Positions 23,140 through 34,200 of a DNA stretch of 64,000 nt are shown here, in pieces. The position numbers and the translations under genes are program-made. The notes under the pieces were generated by a model that saw only the letters and a program-made list of their open reading frames with translations, was not told the origin of the DNA and searched no databases. Origin of the DNA: Dipylidium caninum (lineage: Eukaryota; Platyhelminthes; Cestoda; Cyclophyllidea; Dipylidiidae); NCBI GenBank assembly GCA_017562135.1, contig QEYB01000526.1:1-64000 (forward strand), read 5' to 3'. The stretch's first letter is position 1. The number at the start of each line of letters is the position of its first letter.

Positions 23140-26100
23140 TTAGGGTGGCGGGACGCTGTGCGTCGACGAGCGATTGCAGGCACGCAGCTCCTTGAACGCT
23201 CGACGAAGAAGGCACTAATTTTCGTTCAAACAACATAAAAAACCCATTAAAATCCTACTTCGTTCATGCAAACAAGCACACACACACACACACACGCATG
23301 CACGCACGCACGCACGCACGCACAACCACAGACAGACAGGCAGGCAGACAGACAGACAGACAGACACGAATTGGCGCAGTGGGGCAACCAACATCACGGA
23401 CTCGCTGGTTGCCCGACTCCGCCTCATCACAACACCAGCCGCGGGCAGTGCAGAGACAAGACGCAGGAAAAATTTCACTCCTTCCTCACCATAACGGCGA
23501 TCCCAAGGGAGGCGATGAGCATCAGGAACGTGTACAGCCAACCGTAGTCGACAAGGAGACCCACGATGCAGGGGCCGAGGGCAGCGCCTGTTGGAAAGAA
23601 GCACCATTCACCGCGCCTGTCAATCACTACCACCACCACGACCACCCTCCAACACCGTCCCCACCACCGTGGGACTGCATCCTGACTGAGGACTTGTCGG
23701 AAGCCCCGCCACCTTCGGGACTAACCCCGCCCGTCCTGCTGCTCTCTTTCATAACGCCCACCCGGGACAATCACACACCGCCACGAATCTCAGTGTCCAA
23801 CGCAAAAGTCGGCCAGGCGCCCGCCTTATTAACATCATCCTTCCAACCCTGTTTTGGGGAAAGAGGGGGCGGGGGGGGGGAGAGATGCCAGTCGACTTCG
23901 TGGAGTGGAGCATCAGTAGACCTTTATGCGCGAGCGAGGGCACCCCAAAGCCCCTTAGCACCGGCGTCCTCTCAAGCCTTACACAACTTTCTAGTCAAGG
24001 GTGCGAGAGGCTTAACCACAACTAAAAAAATTGCTACTCCTTTGCAAAATGGTGCCTTACCGAAAGAACCAGTGCCGTCCATGATGGCCACGATTGTCGC
24101 CAGAGCTTTTGCGTTGCCACGAAGCGACCACTGGGACCCGAGATCAGCCGACACGGTTGTCGAGATGAGAGCAAACGGGCCAACGATGAGGAATCCCAGG
24201 AGCAACAGCAAAGCTGGACGTTGAGAGAAAAGGCATCTGACACCTCGGTAGGGTTGGATGAGGGGGTGGAACACATGCATGGAGGTGGGGAAAGCAAAGA
24301 CAGTCTTACGCACACATGCAGACTGGCACTGAGGACGCGCCCACGAGGTAGTAGACGTACAGCTGGAAAATAAGAGGGAAAAGACGAGTCGTCAACAGGC
24401 GATGAGCCACACAGCGTAGTGCAGTCCCCTCAAATGCCTCACTCTCGCATTCCCTCCTTCATCACAGTCTCTCGCTCCCTCCTCCTTCCCACCCTCACTC
24501 GTCTGTCTGTCTGTCTGTCTGTCTCCCTTTCCCGTCTCATCGCCCACCGCCTCCCCTCACCCACCTTCCAAAGCAGTCCACGTGTTTGGTGTCCCAGGCA
24601 CCGACACTAATCAGCACCTCTCGAGGTGCTTTCTCCTGCCCACCACCGCCACAGAAAGAAGCTGAGTCGGAGAGGCGCACTTACGGAGGGCATGCCAAGG
24701 AGGAGCATGACGACACAGACTGTGGCACTGCACGCCATCCGGTCCATGACCAGCCCGGCCACGACGCCACCCACGATTCCGCCCACGTCGAAGACCGTCG
24801 ATACGTCGGCCGACAGGGTTGCCTCAAATCCGTTCGCCTCTCTGATGTACCGCGGCAGCCAGAAGAGGAAGATGAAGACGGCAAATTTGATGAAAAATAT
24901 ACACGATGAGTATTCAACGACGCCCTAAAAGGCATCGAAACAATGTGAACATGAGTTAATCAGAATCAAGCGCACGGAAATCAAAAAAATGGGATTTGGT
25001 GATTACCGGAACAGCGAGAGCGCCGCAGAAGCTGATCGCCCTAACGTCTTCTCGGGAGACTTGGCCACCCTCGGATCCGAGTAAAGGTTCAGTATCCTCG
25101 TCCACGTCTGCGGACTCTGGTGGCTGAAAGGGCGAGCAAACGACCTCTCATGAAAGCTGCTTCTCTCCACTAACTCGTCGCCTACTTCACTCATCAGTCG
25201 TCTATCCGTGCCTCCTCCAAGTTCCACTGCAATTCACTTCAACTGAAACACACATCACAAAGCAACACAGTGTCTACCTCTCACCTCTCCTCAACCCACT
25301 CTGGTCCACCTTCCGGCCCCATACTCCCCAACAACAAAAAACAAATGGGTCTGATGAAAGCTATCAGGTGGACTCACCCGATCCGGCGACGTTTCCGCTG
25401 CCTCCTCGCAGCCTCGCTCGTCAGTCTGAAGAAAGGTTTGAGGTCAGTGAGTGATCGACAACTTTGGCACCGCAGCCGCTTCAACTCTCGGAGACGGCGA
25501 CGGCGACGGCGACGCCGGTTGCAAGGGGTCTGCGGACACAGTCAACTGGCCCTACTGACTCGACGAGGTGGCGACCATTGTGGGTGAACACGAGGCAGCG
25601 AGTGAGAACCACCAACCATGGCAACTTGGCGCGCATCTCTCGGTGCCAGCGCCGATTCCTTCTCAACAAGCGATAATGCCAACTTGTCACGCCACGGATT
25701 CTTCAGACCAACCAGACACTGTCTCGACAAGACTCCCATCTGGTGTCCACCGCGTCAAATGGGGCCTTCCGCCTCCCCTCAATTTGAACTGACACCTTCC
25801 CCTCCTCACTGGAAGCACTACAGGCTCAAGCACAAATGGCTGGCGGGGCAGCACAACCCGAGTAGATCCATCAAGGAGCACAATCTCGCAGGACTACTCA
25901 GGCAGCACTCTCCATTCTCACTCATCTCCTCTCCTCGAATCTCCTGCCCTCCCCTCTTCTCCCCCCAAGGCCACTGCGGGCCCTTCCGCCGTTCCACGGA
26001 TGACGCTAACCAAGACAACGTGGTGCGCGCTGCCACAGCCCACCGTCCTCATCCACAAAAATTCTCGGTGGAACTGACAATGCAATGAGAGGAAGTCCTC

Positions 26101-28555
26101 ACCTTCACTGTCGCACTAGCAGCGGAGAAGCCCAAATCCTCCGGATCTGTCAATGAAGGCAGGTAAAGCTTAGACACACACACACACACACAGCAGGGTG
26201 AAGGGCAACAAAGAACAGGGCAGACGCCTACATGGGACGAGGAAGAGACTGACCACAACGCCCATGACGATGACCAGCAGGCCGGGCACAACGAAGGACC
26301 ATCCCCAGGCGACGTCCACGAAAATCCCCGCCAGCAGGCCGCCCACAATATTCCCCAAACTGGCGTGTGAGTTCCACACGCCCAGGATAAAACCGCGTCT
26401 ACAAGCGAAATGCACATCGGCGGTGTAGCTCCACAATCTCATGCTGAAATGCACACGTCACCTCGGACCCGAAATCGAAGGGACTTCCACCGGTATAGGC
26501 AGGTGAACGTGAAAATGAGAGGGTTTTTTGACACTCGCCGTGAAGGCCTTATCTTCTGCCTTTCATAATGACAAACCGTGATTCGTAGTCCCTCACTTAC
26601 GCAAAAAGAATTAAGAGTAACGGGAGCATTGGACACCTAACAACCTCAACTATAAAGTGGGAAGAGAAGTGAAAAAATATCGCAGTTTAAAACAGTTTAG
26701 TTTGAAGACTCAGTGACGATGCGGTCGACTAATAGGCTTAGAAAGTGAAATGTACCAAGCCTTTACACGCGCTCCAACGCATGTGGCCGCACTCATGCAT
26801 TCAAAGCAGGCCTCCGCACTGTCACTCCTCCCTCACTACGGCGACACTTTGCCACGAACACCACATTCACCAATCTCTGGCCGTCTGTTACAACACCTAC
26901 TAACGCGATACGAGTAAGAGACGAGGGGATGCACACTCTCTGCCTCCTACCGTCACCACCACACCGTCCAGACATTCATTCTTCCTCCAACTCCACCAAC
27001 TGATGGCTCAAGTGGCCACTAACATACTCCTACCCAACGTTCAACTTACGCCTCTCGCCGAACACCCGCCATTACACATCACTGTTCACCGGAAAATGAT
27101 AAAATCCGCAATTCATTTGCAACCTCGTATGCGTCATCGCAAGGCACGTGTAAGACAAGGGCCGGTGCCATAACCACCCTGTGCAGCATCCAAGTTGACG
27201 CGACGGATATACCAAAAAATAGGCTCTCTTTCCCTGGCACCAAACTCAAACTACGTTGGCACAACCGAAGGTCATAGGTAAACAATGCCACTGTTTAATA
27301 AACAACCGCTTGTTTCACGTGGTGACAGAGGTTCCACTGTTGGGGTGAATTTTACTGAACAATAGCTAAACTACGGGTTATGCCCCACTAGACGTAGCTT
27401 TAACGCGTTCGAGAACAAAGTAGGCGGCCCATACCGATGCTTTTAAAGCCACCTTCTAATTAAAAAACAAAAGTCTACAGCACAATTTTGCCATTCCACC
27501 AACTTGACCACAGCCCTCCATGTGGGCTTTGTCAAGTGGGCGGGAAACAAAACATCCCTCATCATTTGTCAACTAGGGTGTTGCATCGGCCCCATCACAC
27601 TTTCTCACAAATTGAAAGAACCATTGATCAAACACAGTGTCACCATCCCAAACAATATTGCAACTGGCAACATTTAGACACACTAAAATAAAATAAAATC
27701 GACTCGTCAAAGGGGTGGTATTTTAGTTCACAAGCCAACATTGCATTATACTACGTCCAAGCAATTAACCAAGAAAGCAGGAAAACCTCACCTTTTCTTC
27801 CCAAACCAGTTCCCCATGCAAGTCAGCACAGCCGGCCAACCAGTCGACTGCACAAGTCCTCCTGCAGTCTAAAAAATACACGGATATTACACCATCAACG
27901 CATCGCCAGCATTGCTTCAGCACAACTCGCTGAGCATACCTGAATGATAAAGTAGAAGGCGAGAGAGTGAATACGCAAGAAATAACCCAAGCCGAATGCG
28001 GCCGTGGTGATACCAGAGAGAATGCAACCCCAAGTGAGAAAAACACGCAGGTTCATACGTTCCGCGATATGGCCACTAAGAAGGAGACGAAGGGCATAGG
28101 GATCAACCATTAATACCCACGTTATTTCAGAGGAAAATAGGAGAAACACCTGACGAACATCCCTCCTGCGTAGGACAACAGGTAGGCCAAGTCCAGATAA
28201 CCGAAAATCGCATTGTAGTTGTCCCCATCAAAAGGCTTCCACATACAAAATGTGGCATTTTCGGGGACTAAGGACTTGTTCTCCTTACCAGCAATTTCAC
28301 TGCAATTGGGATGAAGGACGGACTTGACAACACTCATTGGTTTTCGCGATGCATGAAAGATTGTATAAATGATGAGTGTGAAGAGGAAAATCACGGCCTT
28401 CCATCTACAATAAAGGTGGCAAGTAATGACAACGCATGAGAACGTTCTCCTTTCATATAAAGTTTGCGTAGCTATGTGTTTCAGAAAAGGTACCTTTTCA
28501 CAGAGCGTTGGCGCCGTCCGCAGAGTAGCCTGATGCCGAATGGCGGAGGCGCCAT
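23140..28555 (-). CDS. SLC37A2: SLC37-type sugar-phosphate/phosphate exchanger, complete 13-exon gene
   Basis: This is a member of the major facilitator superfamily, predicted to sit in the endoplasmic reticulum membrane and exchange sugar phosphate for phosphate. Exons: 28555-28494, 28404-28150, 28075-27940, 27868-27792, 26398-26232, 26146-26103, 25425-25378, 25123-25007, 24924-24685, 24362-24314, 24213-24061, 23587-23490, 23214-23140. All phases join, giving 506 residues against about 500 for vertebrate SLC37A2. Family blocks in order are HASRKPMSVVKS after TM1, GWPAVLTCMGNWFGKK, RGFILGVWNSHASLGN, VFDVGGIVGGVVAGLVMD and AKALATIVAIMDGTGS. An acidic linker (EDTEPLLGSEGG) lies between the two six-helix halves. 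The start at 28,555 was chosen because its exon alone joins exon 2 in phase. It is convergent with the right-arm tetraspanin copy. Assignment to A1/A2 rather than A3 or A4 rests on remembered similarity. Confidence 0.92.
23277..23364. repeat. CA, GCAC and GACA compound microsatellite
   Basis: Three adjoining simple repeats in the last intron of the right SLC37 gene. They mirror 5,097-5,154. Confidence 0.9.
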
Positions 28556-28663
28556 CTGCGGGCGATGAAGCACACGAATTGATAGTGCGCACATTTTTCG
28601 ACCTTCATTCTTTGAGTTGACGCTTTCCATCATTTAGAGGGAAAGTTGTGTACCCTTGTTGAG
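28556..28663. promoter_or_regulatory. Putative divergent promoter between SLC37 and a plus-strand first exon
   Basis: The SLC37 initiator codon is at 28,555 (minus). A plus-strand ATG at 28,664 opens a 56-nt exon-like segment ending at a gtgaga donor. About 108 bp would separate the two starts. No TATA box is evident. Whether the plus-strand exon belongs to the PTAR1-like gene is inferred only from position. Confidence 0.35.
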
Positions 28664-29468
28664 AGATGCGAGCGAGAAAGGCTTTAAATCTGGCGGAAAT
28701 TTTTGCCGGGATTAGGACTGGTGAGATACAGTGTTAATATCTAAGAGGAATTATTAAGCCTTAAGAAGCTGGCAATGGTGGTTTATAATGTTGTAGTTTA
28801 GAAGCGCCCTTGCCAAAAGATGAGACGTGCGCTAAGAGCCACTTGCAGACCAATATGCACCAATGTGGTGAATTCTACAAATTAGTTGAAGAAAAAGAAC
28901 TTACTTTCCATGTGCGAGTGGGAAACAATAGCGCTTTTCGACCCAACGTTTCCCTGCGCTCGGTTTGATTGGCTCTCGCCGACCTTGTCGGCTTGCCTGC
29001 CTGAGCCCAAAACAACCCACTGGGCGTTGCAGTGGGACTCTCCGTGATCGCTTCGTTGTGTACTTGATAGTTCTCCATATGTGGTTCGATGGAGATACCG
29101 CCTGATGATGTAGCTTCTCGCATCTACAATCTTTGCCAGTCGAAGTGAGTTGAAGATGCAGTGGAATAGATCTCTTTGAGGCCCTAACTCCACCGACTCT
29201 TGTAGGAGGGAATACGATATAATTCCACACATTGATGGGCCAGATCATAGGGAGATAATTGAGATTGACGACGCCTTTGCTCTTTGTTCGTGCCTTGGTG
29301 GCCCAAGACTGTGGCTTCCACTTTACCAGAGTGCTCTTCATTCGCACAATCGGACTTCGATTGGTATGACAATGCTTGTTTATGAAACGGTTGCTCTTTC
29401 CCATGCTAGGAGATCTGACCATCCTCCTTCTTTTTCGTGCCTTCGTGCCTGACATTTTGGCATCGCAG

Positions 29469-30340
29469 GAAGGAGTATTATTTGGAGGGCGAGTTGACGC
29501 TGAGCGATGAGTTGGCGTTTACGCGACTGGTGCTGTTGCGCTTCCCGAGAGCTACTGAACCACTTGAGCACAGGTATGGGGCATGATTGATGACGGGGTT
29601 GTTGCCAAGGCAGTGGATTTTGGGTCAGCTGTCGGACGAGGAAGTGGAGTCAGTGGCCGAGGAGGAGGTGGATTTATGCGAAGTGTTGGGTGACAAACAC
29701 CGTTGCAATTACATGGTTTGGCAGCATCGTCGATGGCTGCTTGAGAGGCGTGGATTTAGCCTGGATGTTAGTCAAAGCTACTAACACCACGAAGTCAGGC
29801 GTGTGTGTATCCGAGCTGCTGCTACGTTGAGGGTGTGTAACGGTTTTTGTTTAGGTTTTTCGCCGGGAATTGGCACGAATGGATGCGTGGAATGCGGGTC
29901 ACCCAGTGGATGTCAGCGGGTGGAGTTACCGCGTGTATTTGCTGCGTTTTGTGTGCGGGAGTGGGTGAAGTTGGGTTCTTGCAGCCAATATTGCTGGACG
30001 AGATGGAACGTACGCGGGCGAGGATAGAAGCCACGCCAGAGAACGAGGTGCTGTGGAGTTACAGGTGAGTGGTGTGTGTTGAGTGCGAGTGGCGTTGTAG
30101 ACGGTGTTTGGTGGAAATGTACCTGGCGATGAGTGGAAGTGCGGAGGCGTGTGTGAAGATCGACCCGGAGGCCTACGTGGACCGAGGATTGTTGGAGTTG
30201 ACGCACCGGGAGCTGAAGTCTTATGTGAGACTGAGAGAGCCTCGCAGGTATGGCGGTTCTTGGTCGTGTTTGTTGTACAAGCGGTATTTGAGGTGGATAG
30301 CACAAGTCCTGTGTGGTGACTGTTGGCAGTCTTCTGGTTT
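29469..30340 (+). CDS. PTAR1: PTAR1-like protein (prenyltransferase alpha-subunit repeats), 3' part
   Basis: Exons 29469-29573, 29610-29766, 29855-29950, 29985-30064 and from 30101, joined in phase across introns of 36, 88, 34 and 36 nt. The first encodes RKEYYLEGELTLSDELAF..FPRATEPLEHR, the next RQWILGQL and NYMVWQHRRWLL, the third ARMDAWNAGHPVDVSGWSYR and the fourth PILLDEMERTRARIEATPEN then LWSYR. The alternating helical W-x-x-R/HR pattern and block order match PTAR1, a paralogue of the alpha subunits of protein farnesyl and geranylgeranyl transferases. The last exon contains CLVEMYLAMSGSAEAC and KRYLRWIAQVL, close to the family C-terminus (YRKWLVTL). The exact stop is unclear, because the open frame runs on into a purine-rich repeat. 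The 5' exons are not securely placed; 29,206-29,355 and 28,664-28,719 are candidates. Confidence 0.72.
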
Positions 30341-30390
30341 TCTGTGGTGGGGAGTGTGGAAGGAGCGTGGACTTGTAGGGGGGCGGAGGG

Positions 30391-30431
30391 GAGGGGAGGG
30401 GAGGAGAGGAGAGGAGAGGAGAGGAGAGGGG
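30391..30431. repeat. GGAGA/GGAGG purine microsatellite
   Basis: Purine-only tandem repeat just downstream of the last recognisable PTAR1 block. It creates an artefactual Arg/Glu-rich open frame. Confidence 0.85.
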
Positions 30432-30957
30432 GAGAAGAAGAGGAGGCTCTGGTTAAGCGCTTTTTTTTGCAGTCAACCGCCTTGCCTCATGACCGCGAGT
30501 GCTTCGGTGGTGCGGAGGCGGAGTGGAGGCTTATCGGTTAAGGCGAGGTGGTTTCGTGTGAGGTTGTACACGCAGGGTGGAAGGAATACCTGGCGTCAGC
30601 GGCGTGACAGGCGAGAATTGGAGGCAGCGTGTGGTGTGATTTGTGTCGGTGGATGGAAGCGGTGTGACTGTGGCCTTCTCGTTCTGCGGTGGGACCTTTT
30701 CGTGCACCTGCAAATTCAATCGGTTGTTTGGACGAGTGGTCTGTTGAAGTGGCGTCGTGTGTCCTGACGCAACAGCGGTGTGATTGTCGAGGGAAGCCAC
30801 TGGTTGCGGCCTTTCGTGGTGTCCGACCGACTGGCGACGGTGTGATGCAGCCGGTTGGGTTCTCGAACTGGGCGATGCCATGACATGCTGCGTTGGGTTT
30901 GGGTCGCTCTCTCCTGCTCGGCTTGATGCTTCGTCCACCGAGACGAGACGTTATTTC

Positions 30958-31230
30958 TTAGTTGTAGTGGGGATCTGGGGGGGAGAGTCGAGTGTCGCGC
31001 AGTTGGCGTTTCATTTCCTCTTCGGTGTGGAGGTTCACTCGAGTGGATCGGGAGACGTGGAGTGAGGCGACTCCTAAGTGAGCGGCTTGTTCGCCGAAGC
31101 GGGTTCGCCTCCTGTCGCATCTTGTGACGCTTTGCTCGACTGTTGCGAGCATTTGCTGGGCGAGGGTGTCGAGGACGTGGTGTCCGGCGTGGATTTGACT
31201 CCCGTGGGTCTTCACCCCTTCTTGACACAT
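30958..31230 (-). CDS. Unassigned minus-strand open segment, possibly an exon
   Basis: A 90-codon open stretch with an alpha-helical, charged composition (HVLDTLAQQMLATVEQSV, then VNLHTEEEMKRQLRD). It does not look like the low-complexity Pro/Arg/Ser output of neighbouring GC-rich frames, which is the only reason to list it. No family was recognised, no start or flanking exon could be assigned, and it may be chance. Confidence 0.2.
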   Translation of the reverse strand: MCQEGVKTHGSQIHAGHHVLDTLAQQMLATVEQSVTRCDRRRTRFGEQAAHLGVASLHVSRSTRVNLHTEEEMKRQLRDTRLSPPDPHYN

Positions 31231-34200
31231 GTGGTCAGTGGGGGAGATCGACGAGGGGAAAAAGAGTATGCTGCTTTCCTCGTGGCTGCGGTGTGGACAG
31301 CGGCCGTGTGGGTGTGCGAGAGACCAGGTTGGAGAGTGGAGGCAGTCGGGTCGGAGGCCGTGTTGCCGAGTGGCGTCGGGACGGAGGGGCGGTCAGTGTC
31401 CGCACTGGCGGGTTGAGGGCATTGCGCGGTGGTTGGGGCGTCGGTCCCGCCGAGACGTGTTCGTCCCCTCGCGCGTAATTGCCTACTCGGATGGTTGAGG
31501 GCAGTCATTGCGGGATAAGCCGAGTTGTTCACGCCAAAGTGGGAGTGTTGGGACTCCCCACTGGAGAAACGGGCCAGCGAGCACCCGACACTCTGCGCCG
31601 AGGGGGTGAGCGAGCAACTCTTTTCGTCCCCGATTCCACATGTTGGGCAGATTCGTCTCCCCTTGGGGTGCAGTTCCTCGTCCAATTTGCCATCGGACGC
31701 TGTTGAGGAACGAAGGAGGCCGCGAGGCGGCACGAGGAAGTCCCGATTCGTGATAAGCGTGCGTGGCTGTCGTCATGGCTCGTCGTTGTTTCATTTGTCA
31801 CTCAGAGAGGCGCGACAAGTCTTCCAGAGGCAAAATTGCAAGCGTAATTTTCCTTCGGGGTCATCATTCACACCTTCAGCATGCGTTTCCCACGGCTGCT
31901 GAACTCAGATGGCCTAACGAGTCGACTGGCGCGGTGTCCTTCTTGGCTGCTCCCAATTTTGCCATTCCCCACTTCACGGGGATTATGTGATTTTGTTGAA
32001 CGGGGGCAGCTCCGACTCGGGCCAGTCGAGGCGGACGAGTCACCTTTCCCAGCGGTGGAAAGTGTGCCCCACAGCCAAAGCCGAGGCGTGTGGAGGTCGG
32101 GAGGAGAGGAAGGACTGCGTTGAGGAGCGGATGGACAGTGTGGAGTATGCCGATTGCCTCTCTGTGTGGTACACCGTCTTGTTCATGTCAAAGTGGGACT
32201 GTTGAATGGCCACCAGCGGATGACTCGGTGTACCCTTCTCCCTCACGTCTCCGCCACCCTCGGTGGACGTCGCGCAAGTGCGCGATTCCGTCATTCGCAG
32301 TGACGCGTGTGGCGGTCACTCGCGCGTGTGTGGGAGGAGCGAAGAATGCCTCGACGCCGTGTGTGCGACCTCCAGGCCAACTTGCTTGCCGCGGCGAAGG
32401 TGGATCCACCTCAACCCTCCACGCTGAGTCGATCTGTCGGGTGGCATTTTGTGTCCCGCGGTTGTGCAGCGAAGTTGTCGGCAGTGGGTCTCTTCACCGT
32501 GGGGCATCTTCCGCTTCCTTTCCTTTCCTTTCCTTTCCGATGGACTCACCAACTTCCTCTCGCTTGAAACCGCATCTCGGCGTCACTGGACGATCAGTCG
32601 GTAGTTAGGCGGTTGCAAGTTGGTGCCCACTTGTGCCGAAACGTCATCACCAGTTGCTAATTACGCCTCTGTCCGACCCGCAGACGCGTCGCGAAGTGGA
32701 GTCGAGGTTGAGTGCGGCTGTCGGGCGACCTACCTCCTCCATCTCTCCTCACAACCGTCGTGTCCTTCTCCTGAACCCTTTTGCCTAATTAAAGTCCTCC
32801 CAACCAGGCCTCCCTCGCAACTACGACCGCCGTCCACCCGTCAGCCTCCGCGCTCACCCACGTCGTCAGTCGTCGGAATTGCGGATGGTGGTCAACAGGG
32901 CTGTCAACTCGCCGCTGCGGGTGTGGAGCAGTCGTTTTCGTCTACCAGAAGACTCATTTCTGCCCCCTCCCAATGCCCTTCAAACCCCTTGTACGCATTT
33001 CCCACAGTCTGTGCGCCTTCTCGGGCCTTTCTTCGCCCTCCATTGGACTGAGTGTGGCCCCCGTCTCAGCGGTTCCCCGCCTCCACCATTGCGGAGACAG
33101 AGAATCCCACGAGACTCACATCTTCCATTCGCCAACAGGTTTTCTTTAGTGCAAAGTGTTAATCACTCGGATTAAGCTGTTCTCCCCTTCAGACGATTTT
33201 TCTTTATTTTTAAACCTAATAGGATTTCATCTGTGTTGCGGGTGATCAGCCCGTAATCTCCAGACGCGTGTCCTCGTCCTGGCTGGGAAGAGCCAACCAA
33301 ACCGACCACGGAGCCTCAAAGTCGCGCCAACCGACCTCGGCGGGCGTCACGGGGGTTTTATGCTGACTGCCGAGCGGCGTCTTTCGACAACTCGGCAGGC
33401 TCCGCCCCGACGCGGCCCTCGGTGGAAGTCGCCGATGCTCGGCTCGCTTGCCACCTGGCCGCAAGTCGACTTCTCCTGGCCGCCGATGTGCGAGGCGTTT
33501 AAGCATCACCTCCTCGACTGCGTTTTCGTGTCGGTCGACCTTTCCTTCCCCCTCAACGGTTTCGTCTATTCTGTCAACCGAACTGCAATGGTCGCAAATC
33601 CGCGAGACCTTCACCGCCAGAGTGAACTTGCTGCCGCATGAGAGTAAACGCTACCCGAAAGCGATCGCCTTGATTTCATTCCAGTCTCATTGGCAGCGTT
33701 GAAAGTGCCTTGGAAGCCACTAAACCAACGTAGGGAAACCGTTGCAGGGGCAATGGAATGCACGACTCCCATGCAACGATGGAGTTCCTCAACTCCTCGC
33801 TCCCTGCGATCTGTGCGCCTAAACTTCTTTCATCAGACGTCATGGAGTCGGAAGCAGACGCCGAGGTGAAACCTGTGGCCAGTTTGGCCGTCATGGTGCC
33901 TGCATTCGCGGTGAAGACGACGCCAGAGTGCCGAATTGCCACGATGGCATGTTGTTTGGAAGGAAGTTAAAGTGGCCGTTAGTCTTGAAAGCAGTCACAT
34001 GCCACCGGAAGTCATCGCAGTCGTCGAAGCCTGTCATCCACTCGCTTTCAGCCGAACGCAACGGCATTTCTTTTCCTCCATTTGCACCACTAATTCGGCG
34101 ATGTGATGATTTCGCAAGCGCTCGTCCAGCTGGTCGTACCACCGCCCCTCACAACGCCCGACCAGCGGAGTTTTTGTGCGTCCCCGTCGTGGCAGCCCCA

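Larger units (their letters stand above)
19525..28255. repeat. Right arm of large inverted duplication
   Basis: This is the mirror copy of 1-8,835. It begins near 19,525 inside the intron upstream of the tetraspanin exon that carries the FGA..E motif, and it pairs with window position 1 at about 28,255. The sequence beyond 28,255 (SLC37 exon 1 and the start of exon 2) has no partner only because the left copy leaves the window. The arms are separated by about 10.7 kb of unique spacer, so this is a spaced inverted repeat and not a tight palindrome. Confidence 0.93.

Noticed and set aside
23277..23364. Possible CRISPR-like or satellite array
   Set aside because: The units are 2-4 bp simple repeats without spacers.
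29240..29455. A minus-strand NRSPIV motif resembling the PTAR1 N-terminus
   Set aside because: It is on the strand opposite to every other PTAR1 block and the sequence around it does not continue the family pattern. Treated as coincidence.
30248..30767. A roughly 170-codon extension of the PTAR1-like protein into an Arg/Glu/Gly-rich tail
   Set aside because: The extension runs through a purine microsatellite. Family similarity ends at about KRYLRWIAQVL near 30,310.
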